This document shows, piece by piece, positions 6,125 to 12,763 of a stretch of 12,763 bases of DNA. Below the pieces are notes generated by a model that did not search any database, was not told the DNA's origin, and saw only the letters and a list, made by a program, of their open reading frames with translations. The first letter of the stretch is position 1. Each line of letters opens with the position of its first letter. This stretch comes from an uncultured Rhodospirillaceae bacterium (GTDB lineage: Bacteria > Pseudomonadota > Alphaproteobacteria > RF32 > CAG-239). The stretch is from NCBI GenBank assembly GCA_900320035.1, contig ONQU01000046.1, forward strand, positions 1 through 12,763, in the 5' to 3' direction. The position numbers and the translations under genes were made by a program.

Positions 6125-6152
6125 AGTGTATCACCACCATGATATTTTTCAA
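6125..6152 (-). promoter_or_regulatory. Promoter of the ACP-like gene, extended -10 type
   Basis: TTGAAA at 6147-6152 and TACACT at 6125-6130 lie 16 nt apart on the minus strand, with TGA immediately before the -10, matching the extended TGn motif. It would give a leader of about 40 nt, very A+T-rich and without a ribosome site, ahead of the ATG at 6078. Confidence 0.5.
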
Positions 6153-6204
6153 GGATAAAATTAAAAAAAATGTTTATAAATTTATCTTAAATGCCTTTAA
6201 AATT

Positions 6205-8382
6205 TTAGGCAGCAACAGCCTTAAGTTCAGCTAAAACTTCTTTTTTCAAAGTCACATTATCAATTTTACCTGTCGCCGACATTGGAATTTTATCTTTATA
6301 CAACACAATTCGCGGCAAATATAATTCCGGATAACCATTTTGCTTGATAAAATCGTGGAGTTTATCAATTGTCAGTGTCTTTTCATTAGTAACCACCACA
6401 ATTTGTTCTCCTTTGTGTTCATGCGGAATCGCAACAACCCCGCAACAAAAATCTTCTCGACCACCAAAAGCCTTGTTAATCATGGCTTCAACGGCCCGTA
6501 GTGATACCATTTCGCCGCCGATTTTAGCGAAGCGCTTAATTCGGTCTTTAATGCTTATAAAGCCGATTTCATCAATTTCAACCACATCGCCGGTATGATA
6601 CCAACCGTCTTCCGGCGGCACCAAAACGCCCGGATTATCAGCCAAAATATAACCAGCCATAACATTCGGACCTTTAACAACCAGTTCACCACCATCTTCA
6701 ATGCCGTCAACTTTATCCAAACGACACTGCATACCCGGACATAGTTTGCCGATGGTACCAAATTTATTAAACACCATATTATTACCGGCTACTGCAGGTG
6801 AACATTCGGTCGTGCCATAAGCTTCCATTAAACGAACGCCCAAACGTTCATTTAAGATATTACGCGTATCAAGTTTCACCCCTTCAGCACCGGCATAGAC
6901 TAAGCGCAAAGAACAGAAATCTAACGGATGTGAAATCTTTGCATAGCTACGGAAAAATGTATCGGTACCAATCATCACCGTTGCTTCTAATTCATACAGC
7001 AAATCACTGATAACACGAAAATGCAGCGGCGACGGATACAAAAATACCTTAGCCCCTTGGTAAAGCGCATAAAGCGTTCCTAAAACCAAACCGAAACTAT
7101 GGAAAATCGGCATAGAGTTAAGCACCACATCAGTCCGATTAAGTGTTTCAAATGTGGCAATTTGCCAAACGTTAGAGATAACGTTGCGGTTTGATAAAAC
7201 CACAGCTTTCGGCGAGCCTTCTGAGCCGGAAGTAAATAAAATGACAGCTCGATCATCAGGCGTAGCTTTATACGGAACATATTTAATTTTATATTGCAGA
7301 AATGCTAAAAGTTTGGCACCGATAGATATTTTTTTAGCTACTTCCTCTAAATAGCAAACTTCAATACCATTCTTCTGTATTTCTTCCACAACATCTTCAA
7401 GCCCGGCTTTTCTGATAAACATTTTAGAAGTTATTACTTTTTTAGCCAGCGTGCTTTTAAGACCACTGAGAATATTTTTTACACCAGCGCTAAAGTTAAG
7501 CATAACCGGAACTTGACCGTAGGCATTAAGGCCAAAAAAGGTGCAAATTGCCGCCACTGAGTTTGGTAACATAATCGCCACAGATTCTTGATGTGCTGCT
7601 CCTTTATGAAAATAACGCCCTAAAACATAAGATGCTAACATAATATCTTTAAAGCTCTTGGGTTTGCGCGTAATATCTTCCAAAACTTTCGGCCGCTTAA
7701 ACCCAAAAGCCTTTTTGGCATGAATTTTCGCTGCTTTAATCAGCTGCGTAAATACCGTCAATTGCGGATTATACATCGCCTCAAAGGCTTGTTCGCGCAT
7801 AATCATATAAATTTCATTGGAAATGTGATTACGTTGATGTCTTAATTCGTCCTTCAACTTCAACGGCCGCGGCGCATCAACTACAATTTTAACTTTAGGA
7901 AAATAACGATGCGGTAAACGTCCTCTGGTCTTAGAAAAATGGCAATACTGCAGACCGTTAATCCAAATTGGAATGACCGGAGAATCGGTTTTATCTGCCA
8001 ACAACCCTGCTCCTTCATAAATTTTCATAATATTACCATTGGTTGTCATCCGACCTTCCGGAAACATAACACACAGCCGACCGGAATTTACTTTGGCAAT
8101 TAGTTGTTTCAAATCTGGTACATCAATATTACCATATTCCATTATATCTGCCGTTTTCATAAAAAAACGCACCCAATAGCTGCGATACAGTTGTCCTTGC
8201 AATGCAAAAACCGGATTTCCCGGTAAAAAGGCAAATAAAACAATAGGATCAACATAAGATACGTGGTTAGAAATGTATAAACCCTTGGTTGGCAGTTTCG
8301 ATAAATCAAACCGCATTTCAAATTTAACCTTAAAAAGTCTGAAAAAACAACGCAAACAAAAACGTACAACATCACGCATCAT
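6205..8382 (-). CDS. aas: Bifunctional acyltransferase / acyl-[ACP] synthetase (Aas type)
   Basis: At 725 residues this matches the length (about 719) and order of E. coli Aas. An N-terminal PlsC-type acyltransferase (about 1-200) has the HxxxxD catalytic motif at His40-Asp45 (NHVSYVD), FPEGR at 107-111 and VIPIWINGL at about 136-144. An AMP-forming synthetase domain (about 210-725) has the nucleotide loop TSGSEGSPK at 384-392, AYGTTE at 521-526, YHTGD at 595-599, KDRIKR at 612-617 and the catalytic lysine of the TGK motif at 706. Aas activates free fatty acids on ACP and reacylates lysophosphatidylethanolamine at the inner membrane, so the likely role is membrane lipid repair. All key motifs look intact. 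No lysophospholipid flippase (LplT) gene or domain is seen in the window. It starts at tandem ATGs behind AAGGAG and has a near-consensus promoter. It lies upstream of the ACP-like gene but in a separate unit. Confidence 0.88.
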   Translation of the reverse strand: MMRDVVRFCLRCFFRLFKVKFEMRFDLSKLPTKGLYISNHVSYVDPIVLFAFLPGNPVFALQGQLYRSYWVRFFMKTADIMEYGNIDVPDLKQLIAKVNSGRLCVMFPEGRMTTNGNIMKIYEGAGLLADKTDSPVIPIWINGLQYCHFSKTRGRLPHRYFPKVKIVVDAPRPLKLKDELRHQRNHISNEIYMIMREQAFEAMYNPQLTVFTQLIKAAKIHAKKAFGFKRPKVLEDITRKPKSFKDIMLASYVLGRYFHKGAAHQESVAIMLPNSVAAICTFFGLNAYGQVPVMLNFSAGVKNILSGLKSTLAKKVITSKMFIRKAGLEDVVEEIQKNGIEVCYLEEVAKKISIGAKLLAFLQYKIKYVPYKATPDDRAVILFTSGSEGSPKAVVLSNRNVISNVWQIATFETLNRTDVVLNSMPIFHSFGLVLGTLYALYQGAKVFLYPSPLHFRVISDLLYELEATVMIGTDTFFRSYAKISHPLDFCSLRLVYAGAEGVKLDTRNILNERLGVRLMEAYGTTECSPAVAGNNMVFNKFGTIGKLCPGMQCRLDKVDGIEDGGELVVKGPNVMAGYILADNPGVLVPPEDGWYHTGDVVEIDEIGFISIKDRIKRFAKIGGEMVSLRAVEAMINKAFGGREDFCCGVVAIPHEHKGEQIVVVTNEKTLTIDKLHDFIKQNGYPELYLPRIVLYKDKIPMSATGKIDNVTLKKEVLAELKAVAA

Positions 8383-8415
8383 GGTTTTATTCTCCTTATA
8401 GAAAACATATGAGTA

Positions 8416-8444
8416 AGTATATTATGCAAAAAAAAGCATGTAAA
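8416..8444 (-). promoter_or_regulatory. Near-consensus promoter of the aas-like gene with an inverted repeat in its spacer
   Basis: On the minus strand TTTACA (8439-8444) and TATACT (8416-8421) are spaced by 17 nt, each matching consensus in five of six bases. Transcription should start near 8409, about 27 nt before the ATG. Within the spacer, ATGC and GCAT (8424-8427, 8436-8439) form an inverted repeat around eight A's. This could be a bent or regulator-bound site. Confidence 0.7.
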
Positions 8445-8551
8445 GTAAATTTATAAATCTGCATACAGAAAACGTCGTTTTTTTTAAAATAATATATTTC
8501 TGATTTAAATGACTGTTTTGACGTCTAAATTCATTCGACTTAATAAAAACA

Positions 8552-8568
8552 ACAATATTTTTTATTGT
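8552..8568 (-). terminator. Weak A+T-rich terminator candidate after the macAB operon
   Basis: A perfect 6-bp stem (ACAATA 8552-8557 with TATTGT 8563-8568) has a 5-nt loop and is followed on the minus strand by TGTTTTTATT. It lies 17 nt after the stop of the permease gene. The stem has only one G-C pair, so it is weak. No stronger candidate exists in the gap 8445-8584. Confidence 0.4.
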
Positions 8569-8584
8569 AAATTTGCAAATTAAT

Positions 8585-9814
8585 TTATTCGTATCTCAAA
8601 GCATTAATTGGATTTAATAACGAAGCCTTGTAGGCCGGAAAAAAGCCGAACAGCAAGCCGACAATACCGGAAAAACTAAACGGCAGCAATACATAAAATG
8701 TCGATAAAACCGCTGAAATTGACGTAAACAACGGTAAAACCAAAGCTCCGATAATTCCAAATGCCACGCCGATTAATCCGCCAATCAGTGATAGAATCAG
8801 AGCTTCCATCAAAAATTGCCACCTTATATCCCAACGTTTTGCCCCAATTGCCATCCGAATACCGATTTCCCGCGTGCGCTCGGTTACTGAAACCAACATA
8901 ATGTTCATAATGCCAATCCCACCAACCAAAAGAGAAATCGATGCAATAGAACCCAATAAAATTGTCATAATCTGGGTTGAGGATTGCATCATATCCATAA
9001 ATTGCGTTAAATTCATAATGGTAAAATCATTTTCCTTATTTAGGCCTAAATTATGCCGTTGCCGCAGTAATGCCGCAATTTCTTCCTGCGAAGTATAGGT
9101 ATCTTCGGCATGATAAGCCTGCAACATAATCATATTAACCATATCCGGAAATTGGGTGCCGGAAACTTTTTTTTGCACCGTCGAAAGCGGCAAATAAATC
9201 ATATCATCTTGGTCTTGCCCCGGACCGCTCTGCCCGCGTGCTGTCAAAGCACCAATTACCGTGAACGGAATTCCTTTCACGCGCACCGTCTTCCCTAACG
9301 GATCAATATCACCGAACAATTCTTTAACCACGGTTTGCCCCAAAATAGCCACCTTATTGGCATTTTTTAAATCAGCTTCAGAGAAAAAGCGACCATACGC
9401 CAAATCCCATTCTTTAATTTCAAAATAGCGATTATCGGTACCAACAATACTGGTTGCCCAGTTGGTATTACCATATACCAACTGACCGCTGTCATTTACC
9501 ACCGGTGCCGCCAGATAAATTGCCGCTATTTTTTCCTCAATAGCATTGGCATCGCCATTTTTAAGCGTCGGTTGCGAACCATGCCCCATCCGCGCCCCAC
9601 CCGATGTACTGGAACCGGAGCGAATCATAATTAAATTCGTTCCCATTGAGCGCATTTCATTTTGCAACGATATTTGCGCACCATTACCGATTGAGAGCAT
9701 CACAATCACCGCCGCCACGCCAATAATAATACCCAAACTGGTTAGCACCGAGCGCATCTTATTAGCTTTAATCGCCCGTACGGCAATTTTGGTAATGGTC
9801 TGTAATTCTATCAT
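8585..9814 (-). CDS. macB: MacB-type ABC transporter permease (FtsX-like)
   Basis: This 409-residue inner-membrane protein has the MacB/FtsX topology. There is one helix near the N-terminus (about 22-42), a large periplasmic domain (about 45-280) and three helices at the end (about 282-308, 334-359, 372-395). The loop after the second helix carries TERTREIGIRMAIGAKRWDI (311-330), the hallmark coupling helix of MacB-type permeases. The C-terminus PINALRYE is also typical. Such proteins do not pump through the membrane. They use ATP to drive export of periplasmic substrates (macrolides, peptides, toxins, lipoproteins) through MacA and a TolC-like channel. E. coli MacB fuses ATPase and permease; here they are separate. 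Its ATG overlaps the ATPase stop as ATGA, indicating translational coupling. It is the last gene of the operon, and no TolC gene is in the window. Confidence 0.92.
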   Translation of the reverse strand: MIELQTITKIAVRAIKANKMRSVLTSLGIIIGVAAVIVMLSIGNGAQISLQNEMRSMGTNLIMIRSGSSTSGGARMGHGSQPTLKNGDANAIEEKIAAIYLAAPVVNDSGQLVYGNTNWATSIVGTDNRYFEIKEWDLAYGRFFSEADLKNANKVAILGQTVVKELFGDIDPLGKTVRVKGIPFTVIGALTARGQSGPGQDQDDMIYLPLSTVQKKVSGTQFPDMVNMIMLQAYHAEDTYTSQEEIAALLRQRHNLGLNKENDFTIMNLTQFMDMMQSSTQIMTILLGSIASISLLVGGIGIMNIMLVSVTERTREIGIRMAIGAKRWDIRWQFLMEALILSLIGGLIGVAFGIIGALVLPLFTSISAVLSTFYVLLPFSFSGIVGLLFGFFPAYKASLLNPINALRYE

Positions 9815-10518
9815 TTCCCTGTCCTTTTTTCATTTTGCTTATCGCTGTGAATTTCGCCATCGACAATTTTAATAATTCGCTTAGCATACAGCGCAATATC
9901 TTCTTCGTGCGTCACCAAAATAATCGTGCGTTTAAATTCTTGATTAAGCTTGGTAAACAGGGACATAATTTCCACGCTCATTTTCGTATCCAAATTACCG
10001 GTCGGCTCGTCAGCAAAAATAATCGGCGCATCGTTCACAATAGCTCTGGCTATTGCCACACGTTGCTGTTGCCCGCCGGAAAGCTGATTCGGTTGATGAT
10101 GCATCCGTTCTTGCAAACCAACATTGGTCAGCGCCGTAATTGCTTTTCTGCGCCGCGTTTTATCATCTAAACCGGAATAAACCATCAGCAATTCCACATT
10201 TTCCAACGCTGAAGTGCGTGACAACAAATTGAATCCTTGAAATACAAAACCGATTTTGCGATTACGTATTTCTGCCAATTCATCAGCGTCTAAATTTTCT
10301 ACATTTTGCCCGTCAAGCACATATTCACCCGTCGTCGGGATATCCAAACAGCCGAGAATATTCATCAACGTTGACTTACCAGAACCGGACGGTCCCATAA
10401 TCGCTACAAACTCACCGGCTTTAATTTCTAAATCAATACCTTTTAAAATTTCTAAATCAAAGCCCTCAAGCGGATAACTTTTATGAATATTTTTCAGCTT
10501 TATCAACGTATCGGTCAT
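9811..10518 (-). CDS. MacB/LolD-type ABC transporter ATPase
   Basis: This 235-residue nucleotide-binding protein of the MacB/LolD group has every catalytic element: Walker A GPSGSGKST (42-50), Q-loop Gln94 in FVFQGFN, signature LSGGQQQR (146-153), Walker B IIFADE (166-171, catalytic Glu171) and switch His204 (LVTHEE). It should pair as a dimer with the permease encoded next to it on the inner face of the inner membrane. The ATPase is a separate protein, as in LolCDE and many split MacB systems, rather than fused as in E. coli MacB. Its ATG shares one base with the macA stop (TAATG) and its stop overlaps the permease start. All three genes are thus one coupled transcript. The adjacent MacA adaptor favours MacAB over LolCDE. 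Confidence 0.93.
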   Translation of the reverse strand: MTDTLIKLKNIHKSYPLEGFDLEILKGIDLEIKAGEFVAIMGPSGSGKSTLMNILGCLDIPTTGEYVLDGQNVENLDADELAEIRNRKIGFVFQGFNLLSRTSALENVELLMVYSGLDDKTRRRKAITALTNVGLQERMHHQPNQLSGGQQQRVAIARAIVNDAPIIFADEPTGNLDTKMSVEIMSLFTKLNQEFKRTIILVTHEEDIALYAKRIIKIVDGEIHSDKQNEKRTGK

Positions 10519-11747
10519 TAACGCGGCATCCTCAAACGCATATTACTTTTTTCATTTTTAGCGCTACTTTTAGAAACAATGACTTTATCACCGGCTTGTA
10601 AGACATCTGAACTGATTTGCGTGTTATTATCATCACTTATACCCATTTTCACACTAATGCGTTGCGGCTTACCTTTTTGCAAAATCCACACACCGCGGTC
10701 AGCATAACGCTTGGCATTTTCGCCATCATCCATATAAAAACGCAAAGCTTGATTCGGCGCTAATAAAACATCTTTTTCATCAGCCGTAATAATCTCCACA
10801 TTGGCTGTCATCCCCGGCTTAAGTTTCAATTCGCTGTTATCAATTTCAATCACCACCATATAGGTCACCACATTAGAAGTCGTCAACGCTTCATTCCGCA
10901 CTTGCACCACTTTACCATGGAAATATTCATCAGCATAGCTGTCCACCGTAAAACGCACTTCCTGCCCATCTTTAACTTTGGCAATATCTGCCTCCGCCAC
11001 CGTGGCTTCAATTTGCATTTTGGTTAAATCTTCCGCCACCGAAAATAGTTCCGGCGTTGAAAAACTGGCCGCCACGGTTTGCCCAACCTCAACCGCTTTA
11101 GAAATCACAATACCGTCCACCGGCGATTTAATTTCTGTATAGGAAAGCTCGGTTAAAGCCGAATTAAGCGCAGCTTGCGCCTGTTTAACCTGTGCCTCGT
11201 CAAGTATCAATTGTGCTCGTGCATTGTCATAATCACGCTCAGCTGCTTCCAAATCCTTTTCAGTAGAATATTTTGAGGCATTCAGCTTACTAATTCGATC
11301 CAAAGCCTTTTTATAATATTTAATATTATTTTCTTCCACCGCCACTTGTGCTTTGGCAATTTCCAATGCCGCTTCACGTTGTGCCACATTAGCCTTAGCA
11401 TTATCTTGATCAATCAGAGCCAACAATTGCCCTTCTTTTACTTCCGAATTATAGTCCACATAAATTTCAGCAATACGCCCCGAGGCCTGTGTACCGATAG
11501 ATACGGTGGAAAGCGGATTGATGGTACCGGAAGCCGTAATAATCGCCGTGATATCACCCATAATCAGCGGCTGTGTTTTATAAATTTGTGCATTTTTAGA
11601 GCCGAAAATACCGGTGAGCAGCCATAAAAACACCGCCATACCGATTAAAAGCGCCAACCACATTTTCCAACCCCATTGCCGCCAATTGACCTGCCCTATT
11701 TTATAGCGCAAACCACTCAATCGAGTACACATCTCGCATTTCATCAC
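10518..11747 (-). CDS. macA: MacA-type periplasmic adaptor (membrane fusion protein)
   Basis: This 409-residue adaptor is anchored by one helix (about 29-48) and otherwise periplasmic. The order is that of MacA/HlyD proteins: first half of the lipoyl domain (about 82-112, GTQASGRIAEIYVD then EVKEGQLLALID), a long alpha-hairpin (about 113-201, with YSTEKDLEAAERDYDNARAQL), and the second lipoyl half (about 202-238, YTEIKSPVDGIVISKAVEVG). A beta-barrel domain with LKPGMTANVEI (about 308-319) and a membrane-proximal end follow. It would link the MacB-type permease to an outer-membrane channel and stimulate the ATPase. The N-terminus is about 20 residues longer than usual, with CEMC and several Trp before the anchor. 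The start is one of two tandem ATGs behind GGAG at 7 nt. It follows the OmpH-like gene by 43 nt without an obvious promoter, so the two are probably cotranscribed. Confidence 0.92.
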   Translation of the reverse strand: MMKCEMCTRLSGLRYKIGQVNWRQWGWKMWLALLIGMAVFLWLLTGIFGSKNAQIYKTQPLIMGDITAIITASGTINPLSTVSIGTQASGRIAEIYVDYNSEVKEGQLLALIDQDNAKANVAQREAALEIAKAQVAVEENNIKYYKKALDRISKLNASKYSTEKDLEAAERDYDNARAQLILDEAQVKQAQAALNSALTELSYTEIKSPVDGIVISKAVEVGQTVAASFSTPELFSVAEDLTKMQIEATVAEADIAKVKDGQEVRFTVDSYADEYFHGKVVQVRNEALTTSNVVTYMVVIEIDNSELKLKPGMTANVEIITADEKDVLLAPNQALRFYMDDGENAKRYADRGVWILQKGKPQRISVKMGISDDNNTQISSDVLQAGDKVIVSKSSAKNEKSNMRLRMPR

Positions 11748-11790
11748 AACTCTCCTCTTCCAACTGCATCACAAATATATGAAATATTCA

Positions 11791-12543
11791 CTATTTTGAT
11801 GAATTACCGCCTTCACCATCTTCTTGCAATTTCTTGATTTTCTCCAAAATTAGCGGTGTTACATCAATCGTATATTTTGTATTAACGGCCATTGCTTTGT
11901 TGCGAAAAATAGTGTTAACACCCTGCTCAACTGCCACTTCACTCAACGCTTGATTAACATAAGCTAACGTTTGTTGCAAAGCATTCTGATAATCATCGGC
12001 TATTTTATCACGTTTTGCGAGTAATGAATTTAAATAAACATCTGAATATTCTGCCTTAACCTTAGATTTTTTCAGAGAATTTATCTTTCTTTGTGCAGAT
12101 TTTACTTCATTATTTAATTTTTCTAACTCAAGTTCAAAATTCTTATTACGTTCTTCAATATTCAATTCTTGATAAATTTTTTCCACGTCACAAACATAGA
12201 TTTTACGACTGTTAATAAACTCTTTTGCCACCTGCGTTTTAAGACTACCAATCTTTGTCGTTAATAATTCTTCTAATTGTTCATTTTTCTTTATTAAATT
12301 ACTGTTTTGAATAACAATGCCAACAGTCAATAAAGCAAACAGCGTAATTTCTACAAGCATCCAAACCCACATTCTGCTTTTTTTTAACTCAATCTTTGCT
12401 GCCTGAACGTCACTAATGATCGACATTTTTTTCTTCAACGATTTTATGGTCTTAGATTCCTCCGATTTTATTTTATTTTTGGTTTTATCTTCATTTTTAA
12501 CTTTAACTTCTTTTGTTTTACTCTTTGTTTTAACGTCTTTCAT
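11791..12543 (-). CDS. Membrane-tethered Skp/OmpH-like protein
   Basis: The 250-residue protein has three parts. Residues 1-57 are a highly Lys-rich, low-complexity segment, cytoplasmic by the positive-inside rule. Residues 59-79 are a single membrane helix. Residues 80-250 are a periplasmic, largely coiled-coil domain. That domain has an opening strand (RKIYVCDVEKIY, about 113-124), a long charged helical hairpin (about 125-200) and an ending (YTIDVTPLILEKIKKL, about 224-239) that matches the iDiT-x-x-Vl C-terminal strand/helix of the OmpH/Skp family. Skp is normally a free periplasmic chaperone for outer-membrane proteins made with a cleaved signal. This one appears to stay anchored and carries the extra basic tail. 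It sits just downstream of a terminator following a beta-barrel gene and 43 nt upstream of macA. RBS AGAGGAAAAG precedes its ATG. The Skp relation is inferred from pattern, not alignment. A transport-accessory coiled-coil protein is the alternative. Confidence 0.65.
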   Translation of the reverse strand: MKDVKTKSKTKEVKVKNEDKTKNKIKSEESKTIKSLKKKMSIISDVQAAKIELKKSRMWVWMLVEITLFALLTVGIVIQNSNLIKKNEQLEELLTTKIGSLKTQVAKEFINSRKIYVCDVEKIYQELNIEERNKNFELELEKLNNEVKSAQRKINSLKKSKVKAEYSDVYLNSLLAKRDKIADDYQNALQQTLAYVNQALSEVAVEQGVNTIFRNKAMAVNTKYTIDVTPLILEKIKKLQEDGEGGNSSK

Positions 12544-12583
12544 TTCTTTTCCTCTTTTGTTTTTTTATTCATCACTATACTTA

Positions 12584-12617
12584 AAAATATAGGGAGAGTT
12601 TCCCCTCCCTATATTTT
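12584..12617 (-). terminator. Strong intrinsic terminator after the beta-barrel gene
   Basis: A perfect 13-bp stem (12584-12596 with 12605-12617, AAAATATAGGGAG and its complement) has an 8-nt loop. On the minus strand it ends in five U's and begins 14 nt after the stop codon at 12632. It is the strongest terminator in the window. The next gene's ATG lies only 40 nt beyond, so that gene needs read-through or a promoter overlapping the hairpin; a TATAGT with no good -35 lies in the gap. Confidence 0.92.
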
Positions 12618-12631
12618 CTTTTAAGCTCAGC

Positions 12632-12763
12632 TTACCAAGAATATGTAATACCCATACGACCGGTTGCTTCGTTATTATCCCAAGCAACACCTGCGTTGAA
12701 TAACAAGTTTTCGGTAAACCAGTGGAAACCACCGATAGCTGCTGCAGTATGGCCCTTATAAGC
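12632..12763 (-). CDS. C-terminal 43 residues of an outer-membrane beta-barrel, YadA-anchor-like (runs off right edge)
   Basis: Only the last 43 codons are in the window, ending at the TAA at 12632-12634. They show three amphipathic beta strands: HTAAAIGGFHWF, then NLLFNAGVAW, a short DNNEATG turn, and a final strand RMGITYSW ending in an aromatic residue, the signal for Bam-dependent insertion. The pattern resembles the YadA-type anchor of trimeric autotransporter adhesins (AvGg-x-x-x-x-TdN-l-fkaGva, then G-x-x-Gv-x-YsW). An OmpA- or porin-like barrel cannot be excluded from so short a piece. A strong terminator follows at once, so this is the last gene of its transcript. Surface location is well supported; the adhesin role is inference. 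Confidence 0.65.
   Translation of the reverse strand, partial: AYKGHTAAAIGGFHWFTENLLFNAGVAWDNNEATGRMGITYSW

Noticed and set aside
6190..6207. GCCT/AGGC inverted repeat across the stop codon of the aas-like gene as a terminator
   Set aside because: The stem has only four pairs, the interior mispairs, and the T-run is distant.
6016..6234. Plus-strand frame of 72 codons with a basic, helical-looking C-terminal half
   Set aside because: It overlaps the ends of two minus-strand genes and crosses the promoter region of one. The Lys/Phe/Ile-rich sequence follows from the A+T-rich DNA.
9546..9872. Plus-strand frame of 108 codons with a hydrophobic stretch
   Set aside because: It is antisense to the macB permease and ATPase. 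Its hydrophobicity mirrors the codon pattern of the real transmembrane gene.
9811..11747. LolCDE lipoprotein-release system as the identity of the ABC operon
   Set aside because: A full MacA-type adaptor with lipoyl and alpha-hairpin domains heads the operon and only one permease is present.

Overview
The window is A+T-rich DNA from a Gram-negative bacterium. The evidence is a tripartite MacAB-type export system with a periplasmic adaptor, a Skp/OmpH-like envelope protein, a YadA-like outer-membrane anchor end, a DUF2147 secreted protein and an Aas-type acyl-ACP synthetase/acyltransferase. The base composition, with ankyrin, autotransporter and metallopeptidase elements, would suit a host-associated, low-GC proteobacterium, for example one of the gut Alphaproteobacteria. 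That placement is inference; no rRNA or tRNA is present to confirm it. All genes lie on the minus strand except one small hypothetical gene at 2813-3157.

From left to right: 1-2648 holds a compact minus-strand operon, transcribed from its right end. It encodes a deoxyxylulose-phosphate-synthase-like thiamine enzyme, a flavodoxin with a signal peptide, and the start of an MBL-fold hydrolase that runs off the left edge. 2649-3324 is an accessory patch: a divergent promoter region, an unrecognised small plus-strand gene with a strange C-terminal tail, a decayed hairpin, and an ankyrin-repeat remnant on the opposite strand. 3325-4926 encodes a predicted membrane-anchored HExxH metallopeptidase behind a strong-looking promoter that abuts an 18-nt perfect palindrome. 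5100-5552 is a DUF2147 secreted protein with its own promoter.

5776-6078 is a single-gene unit with its own promoter and terminator. Its product looks like a degenerate acyl-carrier-protein fold lacking the phosphopantetheine serine. It lies directly downstream of an aas-like gene (6205-8382) that has a near-consensus promoter. 8585-11747 is a tightly overlapped macA / macB-ATPase / macB-permease operon, with ATPase and permease as separate polypeptides. It is preceded by a tethered Skp/OmpH-like protein (11791-12543). A strong intrinsic terminator (12584-12617) separates this from the C-terminal end of an outer-membrane beta-barrel, probably a trimeric autotransporter, which runs off the right edge.

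The right half is therefore envelope-centred: outer-membrane protein, chaperone-like protein, efflux/export and phospholipid acyl recycling. The left half is a small redox/thiamine-enzyme operon whose main enzyme keeps the thiamine machinery but has changed the residues that hold the phosphorylated acceptor in classical DXS. No CRISPR array, tRNA, rRNA or intact insertion sequence was found.
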